Assembly (NCBI GenBank): GCA_030762935.1
Contig: CM060886.1
Coordinates: 34,643,509-34,707,508, forward strand
Direction of reading: 5' to 3'
Source: Hymenopus coronatus
Taxonomy: Eukaryota; Arthropoda; Insecta; Mantodea; Hymenopodidae
Length of the DNA stretch: 64,000 nt
Part shown: positions 54,787-64,000 of the stretch, one piece after another
Position numbering within the stretch: position 1 is the stretch's first letter
Layout of the letters: every line of letters begins with the position of its first letter
The notes under the pieces: generated by a model
What the model was told of the DNA's origin: nothing
The model's database searches: none
What the model saw: the letters and a program-made list of their open reading frames with translations, nothing else
Translations under genes and position numbers: made by a program

Positions 54787-55945
54787 TCTGCATTCACATG
54801 ATTTCCTCTACTCATTTTTTTAGAACGTTCTTACAAAAGCATACATCTTATTAATCCAAATAATCAAGCTTAAACAATTTGAAATTTACAAGCAAACATA
54901 AATATTTCCAATTCACAGTAATGCCATCTCAAATTCAAATCCCACACCCTATTTGTTACCATAATATCCACAACTAATGAGTCCATCTTATCAACTCTCT
55001 TCAATGCAATCTAATCACCCCAAAATAAAACTTCAGTGTAACACCAACTGCTGAAGATAGGTGAATAAACCCACCAAATGATCATATGTTATTTCTAAAG
55101 ATAACAAATAAAATTTCCAGTATGCTACTTGTGACTTTCTCAACCCTCTATCATTTATTAGTGACTATACAAAATTATTCTTATAAAATCTATTTTTCTG
55201 CCTCCTTAATTTTAGCTGAAATAAAATTTGCAGAAATAGCTAGATTACACATTTTGTTATACAGATCCATAGAGAGCTGCAATTATCAATTTTTAAAAAC
55301 CGATCACTATATGCTGGCTTTAAAATATCACACAAACTTGAGAAACAACTGAATATGGAAATGATGTTAAGAGAATGAAGTAGGTACATACTGAATAATT
55401 CAAACAATTAATAAAAGGATATCTTCAAAATAGTTTATGCATAAAACAACTTATTTGGATTATGTTCTGTGTTTTAAGGGGATCTAAATATTTTGTGTAG
55501 TAAGGTTTCATCTCTGAATTAACATTTACAGTTATGACACTATGCAAATTCTTTCCAAATGTAGAGGTGCTCGTGGACTATTCCCAGAAAATTCTAGATT
55601 TACATTTTATTTGTCTTGTAAGTGAATTTAATATATACATTTTAATCAAATTATTTCTGAGAAGAGGGAAAATTTAAAAAATTTTCTATGTAGTGGATAG
55701 TTTGGGGTGGGGGATTTTCTTGAAAATTTTTGTTGCATCTCTAAAAAATACTGTAGTTCAATACCATCCGTATTTAACTCTATCTCTCCCTATCTCTCTC
55801 TATCACATAGAGACCTCTTTTAAAAATGTTTTTTTCTCATTATTCAAGTGCCTCAAAACATGCATTTCCAGTTAATTCTCGGTATAAAATTTTGAGTGAA
55901 ATACTTCCTCTACTTGTGCTACACATACTAGAGAAAGTAACAATA
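54787..55945 (+). repeat. Family R repeat, long copy
   Basis: It starts gcattcacatgatttcctctac and ends tagagaaagtaac. The 3' part (55480-55945) aligns well; 54860-55370 contains extra or strongly diverged sequence. A TC-rich array (about 55785-55805) lies where other copies have AC or GGAT repeats. Confidence 0.72.
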
Positions 55946-56551
55946 TGCATATGTGTAATTTTATATTTCTAGTGATTATTATGGTGATTAGTAGAGCTGG
56001 ATCCAGTGTCATGAAATTGCCAGATTGAAGTTCGCTACACACAGAGTATGACTATGACATGATGTCCTCAGACTATTTTGAAACATATTGTACTATCTAG
56101 CAATGCTCACTGCCTGGCCTCATTCAATTACTGTCAATAGATTCACCAGTGCACATTGAAAGAGGGCGCAGATTGAAAAAGTTTAAAAAAATGTGAGAGG
56201 GTAGGTGTTTGACACTGAACAAATGTGTGAATGATTCAAATATGTTTGGAGTGACAGGAGGAGAGCCTTATCTTTCATTACAGTAAAGATGAGTCTAGTA
56301 ATTAACTGCAATGAATTCTGAGCGAGTTTGGTTGATTCATGTTCATTGTCTTTTCAAAGCCTTGCACATTATTATTCTGATTTTTTGTATCAAACTTTAT
56401 ACTTTTATTTGCAAAAATACAAGGAGTTTTCATTTACTAATCAAATTATAAAATAATAATATTATTGTGTTACTTTATGAATTAGAATGATGCACATAAT
56501 GGCAACACACGTAATGAGTACTTTTAGAACACATTATACCTCAAGATGTAC
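55946..56551 (+). other. Intergenic stretch: nothing recognised
   Basis: No gene or repeat recognised between the R copy and the hAT element. Confidence 0.5.
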
Positions 56552-56559
56552 ATGTTTTC

Positions 56560-59418
56560 CAGTGGTGAATTCTCCCATACACCACTAAATGTACTAAATT
56601 TGAGAGTGCTCAAAATGACTCTCAATAAACATGCAAAATAATCAGAATTTTTTGTGTGTCACTTCAACTAAATACAAAATGATCGCAAGTTTGCGCGGTT
56701 AAAACAATAACCATGCTCGCAGCATTCTGCTTTCACTGTGTGCATGCGCATCTACTCCACCGCAAGTTGAAGTGACAGCCACGCACTCCCACTTCTCCAC
56801 TAGAGAGGCGAGGGAGAAAGGAAGTTTAATTGCCAGCTGTTAGCTGTCGAAATGCACCACTAAATTTGCAATTCACAATCATTTTTAGTCTGTATTAGTG
56901 TTGTTTTGCTGTAAGTTTTTGTGAAAATTACCGATATAAGTGTTACTGAAGCTAGTGTTTCTTGTGACTGTGCAGTAGAACATGTGTTAAAGACTGGATT
57001 TGGGAATTTTGAATTTTTTGAAAAACTTAAAATAAAAAACAATGACAGGCCCACTCCTGAACTACCAGTTCTGATTGCAAAATGTCAAGACAGAAAATGA
57101 GAGTATAACAGACATTTCTGCATTAGCAATTATTCTAAGTAGAAGTGGTTAACTGGTTGCCCCAAATTAAACAAACTCTATTGTTGGCCATGTCTTCTTT
57201 TTAGTAGCGACAAAAGCAGTACCACATGGTCTCAAGAAGGATTTGACAATATAGTTTTTCTAACTGGTTCATTACGTAAGCATGTAAAAATAAAAAAATC
57301 ACATATTTTTTGGCATTCACTCTTTGTAATTTTGGCAATACATGAGTAGACCTGCAGCTAAATCCTCAGAAATCATTACAAATTTCAAAGCATAATGAAA
57401 TGGTAAAAAAGAACAGAGAAGTATTGAATAGGCTCATTGATGTTGTTTGTCACTTGGGAAGTAGGAATTAGCTTTTAGAGGACAATATGAGTCAGAAAGT
57501 TCCTTTAATAGAGGTAATTACGTAGAAACATTGGATTTTCTCAGTACATATGATCAACTTTTAAATGGTCATTTAAAATATGCTGCAATTTTCTGGGGCA
57601 CTTTGTCATCCATTCAGAATGATTTAATTGAAGCTGTTAGGGGTGTTTGGTTAACTGTATAACAAAAGAACTTGCATCCGCTAATTTTGTGGCTATTCTC
57701 CTAGACGAGTGCTCAGACATAGTGATCAAATTCCAACTCTCTGCCATTTTACGCTATGTGGACAAATCAGGATTCAAGAAAGGTTCATGGGCTTTACAGA
57801 TGTCAGTGCAGGCAGATCTGCGGAGGCACTTTACAACCATGTACTTACAACAGTTAAAGAATCTAATATTTGTAAGAAACTTGTCGCTCAGCCATATGAT
57901 GGTGCAGCCGTAATGTCTGGCCAATTAGGTGGTCTGCAATCTAAAGTAAAAGAGGCATTTCCACAAGCATTATTTGTTCACTGCTACTGTCACATTCTGA
58001 ATTTGGTTCTGCAACAGGCAGCTATGTGTATTGATAAGTGCAGAATTTTTTTTCAAACTCTATCAGGGCTCCCTAATTTCTTTAATCATTCCACTAAAAA
58101 AACGAAAACTTTGCACAGTTTTATGAATAAAATGTTACCAAAAGCGGCTCCAACATGCTGGAACTTCAATTCACACCTTGTCAATACTGTACAAGAGCAA
58201 TGAGATAACCTGATTTTATTCTTTGAATTCATGACAGAACTAGAAAACAATGTTGATTGGGACCCTGATACATTGGTAAAGCACAAGGTTTTCTTTATTT
58301 TTTGACTTGGTTGGATACTGTCTTCCTCCTCAAAACATTTTCAGCAATATTTGCTCATACTGACGTTCTCTTCTACATATTACAAGACAAGTCTATGGAT
58401 ATTGCATATTGCCATTCAAAAGTAATCCAGACTAAAAACACTTAAGAAGAGAAGGGTTCCAAAATATTTGGTGAAACATTTCTACTGAAGTGATAAATGA
58501 ACATGCACAAAAAAAAGGAAGAATAATGAACCAAGTGAAGTTACTGAAGTTATGTTCAGGAGTATATTCTATGAAATTTTGGCTAATGTGCTCTATCAAA
58601 TACGAAATAGGTTTTCCGACTATGAGAGTTTTCATTTCTTTGCTCTCCTTGATTCCCCATTGTTGGATTTCTATGGCACAAATTTTGATTCAGTACGTCT
58701 GAAAAATGAACTGAGTGTTGTGTACTCTTCTGGACATAAAGGTTTTGAAGGAAAGTTAGTTGGTGAAATAGTGAAAATTGTGCACAAAAGAGATCTGGTG
58801 TGGGCTATGCCTAAAGTTTACAAATTAGCTTGTCTAATTCTAACTGGACCAACAACTTCAGCTTCTGTTGAACAGTCATTTTCCACTTTGTCTCGAGTAA
58901 AATCTCACTGTAGGTCTACAATGGGCCAAGAAAGATTATCCTCTTTATCAATGATGTCCATAGAAAAGCAGTTACTTTGTACACTTCGGAAAGAGTTCAT
59001 GAGAATTTCACGCAAGCTGTAATGGAACTATTTCTAAAGAAATCTCATCGATTGGAGCTAACATTCGAATAAATGGTAAGTACTACTACAAAATAAACAA
59101 TAATTTACGTATGCAGGTATCCCTCGCATTACACAAGTAATTGGTTCTCATGAATTATCATGTAACACAAAAAACGCATAAAGTGAATGTGATAATGATA
59201 TGGGCTATTTCAAGGTATACACGAAAAAATGTGTTTTAAACAGATGCATCTATTTATGTCATTTGTACAGTGTTAAAATCAGCACTTTTTAAAATTGCTT
59301 TACTGAAAACGCGTAAAATGAGATCGCACATAACGGGGGATGACTATATTTTATAGACTAAGAAAAACGATGACAAAGGGAGCGGTGTACCTAAATTACT
59401 GACCATGAATCGCCACTG
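56560..59418 (+). mobile_element. hAT transposon (2859 bp), defective
   Basis: The ends read cagtggtgaattc at the left and cagtggcgattc inward from the right, the CAGTG-type ends of hAT. The flanking atgttttc (56552-56559) and atgtttat (59419-59426) fit an 8-bp target duplication with two changes. It carries a broken transposase of the kind with a TTF-type zinc finger. Confidence 0.88.
57130..59022 (+). pseudogene. hAT transposase (TTF zinc finger type), broken
   Basis: The N-terminal TTF-like zinc finger is near 57145-57255 (KLNKLYCWPCLLFSS). The catalytic region at 57647-58203 runs over two frames: NFVAILLDECSDI (first Asp region), SNICKKLVAQPYDGAAVMSG and FVHCYCHILNLVLQQA. After stops at 58204-58550 comes 58552-59022 with LACLILTGPTTSASVEQSFS and TLSRVKSHCRSTMGQERLSS, the C-terminal dimerisation domain. 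Multiple stops make it inactive. Confidence 0.88.
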
Positions 59419-59426
59419 ATGTTTAT

Positions 59427-60480
59427 GCTACAAACTCCTCCCCACTACCCTCTCTTTATACCACTGAGTGCTCTATGTATTTGTAACTGTATGTGCCTTG
59501 GAACCAAAACCGAACTCTAATGATTAGGAAATTTTATTTTTCTAAGACTCCTACTAAAATTACAGAATGTCATATGAAGTTCTATGTGTGCTTTAGTTAT
59601 CTTTTATTCATTTTATTTAAATATATACTGAATTATTATTTTAATTGATTTTAATATGGAATAATTATTTTTCAATTCAAAATTTGTTTTTGTGTCATTA
59701 ATATCTTTTAACTGTCTTCCGGCTCAAATAGTTCCTCCACTGGGGGCACTGCTTGCCAGTCTGCACAGGTATATGTGACCTGCTGGTCATGGGTTGGAGG
59801 TAGATGGGGAAGGAAGGGCAGTTGTGAGACAGAGGCAGATTTGGGGGCACATGTTTGGCACTAAAATGCCTTCTGGTTTTCTTGGGATGGAGTGCTTTAG
59901 AAATGCCTGATGTGATCTAAGGGATTTTCTCAAAAAATGTGAGGTGAGTTGTGGCATATGACTATTGTTAAGAATTTTAAAAGTATTGCTGGCTGGCTTA
60001 GCTTCCTCCAATGGCAATTCAATATTATTTTTTATAATTGTGCCTCTTCCCAGGTTAATTGGGTGATATGTGGTGAGAAACCTTTCTTAGTGGGAAACCT
60101 TTTCCATTCTTTTAATCTGATGAATACAGAAGAATTATTGTTTATTGTTGAATGGGAATGATGTATGAGGATTTTGTTGTTCTAAATAATTTTATAGTAA
60201 ATGGGAAAATCTTTTTGCTTATAGTTGAATGGGGCTTTAGCTCTGGCTTGAAAATGAGAGTCATATTACATGTATTCTGCTTTTATCCTAAAGTTCACGT
60301 TGCCTTCACTGTGACAATCTTATATGGTATTCGTCAACCACATAATCAATTTCTGTATAGCTCGAAAGGCGAGAAAGTGACCCTTGCCCCAGTGAGTGCA
60401 TAGCAAATTAATGTCAGATTTCAGACAAGGAACCCTATAATTTACACAGCTTAATGTATGTTTCATTTATTTATCATAGA
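59427..60480 (+). other. Intergenic stretch: nothing assigned
   Basis: A somewhat GC-richer part at 59715-59830 and two short open frames (59949-60161, 60152-60403) with no recognisable motif. Confidence 0.4.
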
Positions 60481-61010
60481 AACTGAAAGCTGGATTGTGT
60501 GTTAAGCTGGAAGGTTTAACAAACCTTCTTATGTCAAGTTTTTTCCAATTTAAATTAAGCTTGTCTGGCCAAGCACATGATTAACTTTTACATGGTTTTC
60601 ACCATTCACTTTTTCAAGATTTGAGTAAAGTTAAACTGAATGCTGGACTGTGTGCTGAGCTGGGAGGTTTAACTAATTATTTTGTGTCAAGGTTTTGCCA
60701 ATTTAAACTAAGGTTGTATAGCCAAGCACATATTAACTTTCATGTGGGTTTCACCACTCATCTTTTCAAACTTTAAGAAAAGTTAAACTGAAAAGCATAC
60801 TGTGTGTTAAGCTGGAATTCTCTTACATCAGTTTTTGGCAATTTAAATTAAGAGTGTCTGGCCAAGCACATATTTAATTCTTATAGCATTTTCTGCATCT
60901 TTTAAGTAATGTTGAATTGAATGCTGTACTGTGTTAACTGAAAGTCTTAAAGGAGTTTGCTTTTCAAGCTTTGGGCAGTTTGTATTTTGTGCCTGGCCAG
61001 GTATGTATTC
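60481..61010. repeat. Tandem repeat, about 152-bp unit, four copies
   Basis: Units start at 60481, 60634, 60786 and 60915 (aactgaa(a/t)gctgga... and variants). Each carries a gtgt(g)ttaagctgg-like block, then caatttaaa(t/c)taag and ctggccaagcacat. The spacings are 153, 152 and 129; the last unit is shortened and most diverged. Confidence 0.8.
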
Positions 61011-62434
61011 AACTCTTTTATTAAGAGTATTTAATTTGTTATTGTTTTAATTGTTATTGTTTATTGTAAAGCAGTTGTTCAGAAATCAGTATATTAATTT
61101 ATATTTATAGTTACAAAACAGAGAAACAACTGACATTTTATGTGACATTATTGTTTATGACATAATAAAACTGTCTACATCAGGATACAGGTGGTTCTAG
61201 TTAATTGATCCTGTATTCCTATCATTTCCTTGCCTTGAGGGGTTGGAGAGTGCACTCAACAGGAGGACTGCTGCATTTTGAATTAAACTTTTTTCAAAAC
61301 ACTACTCTCTATATATATTACAGCATAACTGTTACTTTTTACGTGCAGAAAAATAATAAAAGGCTGATGCTTATTTTAAAACATCAACAAGAATACATGG
61401 GTGTGTACCTTTAACAGAAGGAATTCCCAAAAACTCCATAAACCATCCCCTAAACTTAAGATTCAAAATAAAATAAATAAAACAAAGTAAAAGCTTATGA
61501 AATAAACTTGAGGGTGACATTGGCTTTAACCTTTAAATAATATTTTTAAGGTACTATGATAAACTTAGATCCTGCACTAAAACTGTAAGTACTATAGATT
61601 ATAAATCATTCTATACTTATTGTCAACAGTCCCTCTAGGTAGATAGTACAGACAGGATTTTATAGTGATGAATTGATGACAGTTTAATTTAAGTTACATA
61701 TGTGTTGGTTTAGCTGATTTATTGTCTGTTTCTAATGTATATTACAAGGTAATAACTACCTACAGAGATAAGTGCAATATAATTTGCAGGATGTAACATT
61801 CAAACTGAATAGATGAAACCGATTTGGCCTTCATCTTTTATTTGACACCAAAGTATTTGAAGGTCACTTCTTATCAGGCTCAACTCATTTTTTTACCTTT
61901 GGACTTTGTTTACACAACTATAATTAGGACTAACTTTATGAGATATTTGCAGTTCTTATCTATGTACACATTCTCCTAAGCTTTAACATTAGGTAATGGA
62001 AAAAATTGCTTACAGTAGTAAAACTGCTGTTTAGCTTGTATGGAGGGAGAGAATAATATAAATATTCCAAAGTAGGTAAGCTTAGTTTTAAATAAAAGTA
62101 AATGACAATTACTCCTTTGCTTGAAGTAATTATTGACCTTCACTTTAAGGGACAATTAAATGATAATATTAGTCAAAATATGAAAGGGTTTCATCAAATA
62201 ACTATCTAAAGATTTCTGCTTATTTTAGTATTATATTTCATATAAGTTTTAATTCAATTATTTTGTATACTTTAACATCCATTATATCTACTGTTTTGAC
62301 ATAAATTACAGTGCCTATTTTAAACAATTTTTATATAAATGTCCCTTTTCAGGAACTATAAGAGGAAAATATTATCTTACTTTTATTAGGATAACACTAA
62401 AATATTATGGAATCTCTTAAACAATAACATACCT
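61011..62434 (+). other. Intergenic stretch: nothing recognised
   Basis: AT-rich, no gene or repeat recognised. Confidence 0.5.
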
Positions 62435-62590
62435 GAAAGACTGAAAAATTCAATGTCTTAGCTGAGATTTGAGCCACAGATCTTTTGGTTTCCAATTGGA
62501 AATTCTGGTTGCTTTACCCAACTGAATTGCAATAGCAATATGCCAACACAGCATAAATTCCTGGTAAATCATTAGGAGATCTCAAACTAT
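62435..62590 (-). mobile_element. SINE-2 copy, reverse, diverged
   Basis: agactgaaaaattcaatg, the reverse B box gagatttgagccac, and the head side caacacagcataaattcctggtaaatc. The oldest-looking copy of the family in the window. Confidence 0.72.
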
Positions 62591-62899
62591 ACCACAGTGG
62601 CAATCTATACAGGTTTAATTTTATTTATTATTGGATATTAGGGTTTTTTCTTTTGTTCTCACATTATATTTATTTTATTTGTTTGTATGTTTATTGCATA
62701 ATTTGGAATTAATGAGCTGCAGCTCTGCCCAGGTAAGTGCATATAGTTTTGCTTTACCTGTTTCTTTCGCTTATTAATCACTGCACAATTACACTTTATT
62801 AAGTTGATGTATTTAGACTTTATATGCGTAAGCTTTCACGGCCGGTGTCCATGGTTTTAAAATTTAAAATTTTGAAACTATTTAGACTTTACTTACTTG

Positions 62900-63190
62900 G
62901 CTTACTCTCTCCATATGGAGGAGTTACATATGGGTGCCTAGGGTCTGAAGATTGTCGAGGAGTCAACATTTAATCATAGAATGAGGAACCCAGGCATGAG
63001 AGTGAGGAAGTAGGTGATATGAAAGAAAGGTGAAAAGGATGATAGGAAATGAGTTGATAGATCAATTGGTATAATAGTTGGCAGAGAAAACTGTAGAATA
63101 TCTGTCCAGATAATACATTGCTCACCATAAATTCCATTGCAGACCTCTAGGATTGAACTGGGTCGCCTTGGTGAGAGTCAAACAGTCTTG
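62900..63190 (-). mobile_element. Probable SINE, reverse, with B-box-like motif
   Basis: On the reverse strand, acccagttcaatcctagagg resembles a pol III B box near the right end. The purine-rich body (ggcatgagagtgaggaagta on the + strand) resembles other insect SINEs. Only copy seen here. Confidence 0.35.
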
Positions 63191-63692
63191 CATTAATTAG
63201 AAAATACATGAATAATTATGAATCATATACAAACATGAAGTATGTACTGCTTTGCCACCATACTACTTAAAGTAAAATAACAATAATTTAAACTATCATA
63301 TTGAAGTGATCTAATTACTACTATGTTGTCTCAATTTGTTAAAGTATTATTCAGAAGTAATCCAAAACACCATTTTCCCCCTATCTAGCAAGTAGACATT
63401 CCAGAAAATAAAAAAATTCAGTAGAATTTTGATATTAAGGCTACATAGTCATAAAGTATAGAACTTTTAATTTTGGAAATGAGGATTAAAATAAACAGAG
63501 TGATAAATTTTCCACACAATAGCAAGATTGTAGAAAAAAAAATTGCCATCAAACATGCATTTGGTATTCCTAATAATTTTCTGATGGGTAAGTATGATTG
63601 AATTATGGAGGTAATGCAATTACAGAATTACTGATTTCCAAGATTTCTGATTACCTTGTTTTGCTGTTTGAACACAGTTCTGAGTTCTACAA

Positions 63693-63887
63693 ATGGACCT
63701 CTCTTTGGATGGAGCATATCGAGCAGCAGTGCAAGGATTTCAATGGGGCCTTGGATTTGCAGTCATAACTTATATTGCCAATAGTTTTGCATGTATCTCA
63801 GAACTGGTGCCAATTTCCACTTATTATGGTTTTACCCTTGGCACTCTCTTTGGTTTTCTACTTGGAATTTATTATGATATTCTAAAG
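63693..63887 (+). CDS. First coding exon of an unassigned small membrane protein
   Basis: 65 codons from ATG at 63693 (context ctacaaATGg, a good insect start) to the donor aag|gtaaat at 63888, phase 0. An in-frame TGA lies 15 bases upstream, and ttgaacacag at 63671-63680 could be an acceptor, so this would be an exon with a short 5' leader. MDLSLDGAYRAAVQGFQWGL is followed by two hydrophobic segments, about residues 19-37 and 44-60, the second with GFTLGTLFGFLLGI glycine spacing. Glycine-patterned helices and the W-G pair recall Tim17-like mitochondrial inner-membrane proteins, but I cannot name the family. The rest lies beyond the window. Confidence 0.5.
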
Positions 63888-63944
63888 GTAAATATTACAC
63901 ATTTATAAAATTGTAACTTATTTTTATGGCATAATATCACAGGA

Positions 63945-64000
63945 GGTCATCTCCTTAGCACAGCTGCTTGCCAAGCAGGAGACCTGGGTTCGATTCCCGG
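63945..64000 (+). mobile_element. SINE-1 head, cut by the window end
   Basis: ggtcatctccttagcacagc with B box gggttcgattcccgg: the tRNA-like head of SINE-1, 57 bases after the donor of the exon at 63693-63887. Confidence 0.85.

Noticed and set aside
59949..60403. Two overlapping open frames of 70 and 83 codons
   Set aside because: No recognisable motif, no splice support, AT-rich context; not enough to call a gene.
1..64000. CRISPR arrays, operons, ribosome binding sites
   Set aside because: The sequence is a eukaryotic genome with spliced genes; no array of spaced direct repeats was seen.

Overview
The window is AT-rich animal DNA, most likely from an insect. It shows long introns with GT-AG borders, dense tRNA-derived SINEs, non-LTR retrotransposons, mariner, hAT and Penelope-like elements, and a dual oxidase whose protein is close to insect Duox. 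The order of insect cannot be fixed from this sequence. I see no bacterial genes, no CRISPR array and no convincing functional tRNA or rRNA gene.

The one clearly identified host gene is Duox on the + strand. Thirteen exons (500-43138) give 917 codons plus a stop. They cover the first membrane helix after the peroxidase domain, the cytoplasmic loop with two canonical EF-hands, the six-helix haem core with both histidine pairs, and the FAD and NADPH domains ending in the usual C-terminus. All intron phases agree and the frame stays open. The extracellular peroxidase domain must lie upstream of base 1. Near the right edge a separate short exon (63693-63887) begins an unassigned small membrane protein.

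Almost everything else is mobile DNA. Intron 4 has a SINE with a mariner in its TA site. Intron 6 has a Penelope-like remnant with a hammerhead-like fold and a perfect-looking hairpin insertion. Intron 7 has a truncated Penelope-like copy with an inverted duplication. Intron 8 has a long foldback, a head-to-head SINE pair and a mariner. Intron 9 has a GC-rich jockey-type LINE with an open reverse transcriptase frame and two 5S-rRNA-like segments in its 3' region. Intron 10 has a Ty3/gypsy fragment and LINE remnants. Intron 12 (11 kb) has a LINE inside a LINE with a SINE at the junction. Downstream of Duox, a repeat of unknown class (family R) was split by an RNase H-bearing LINE. That LINE was itself invaded by a Penelope-like element and a SINE. 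A hAT element with recognisable ends and a 152-bp tandem array follow.

The most interesting signals are (1) hammerhead-ribozyme-like folds at the 3' ends of three Penelope-like copies, whose stem I changes sequence but keeps pairing, and which share U3/A8 in place of C3/G8; and (2) a set of small target-duplication-flanked insertions, each made of a shared leader plus a long hairpin whose arms differ between copies.
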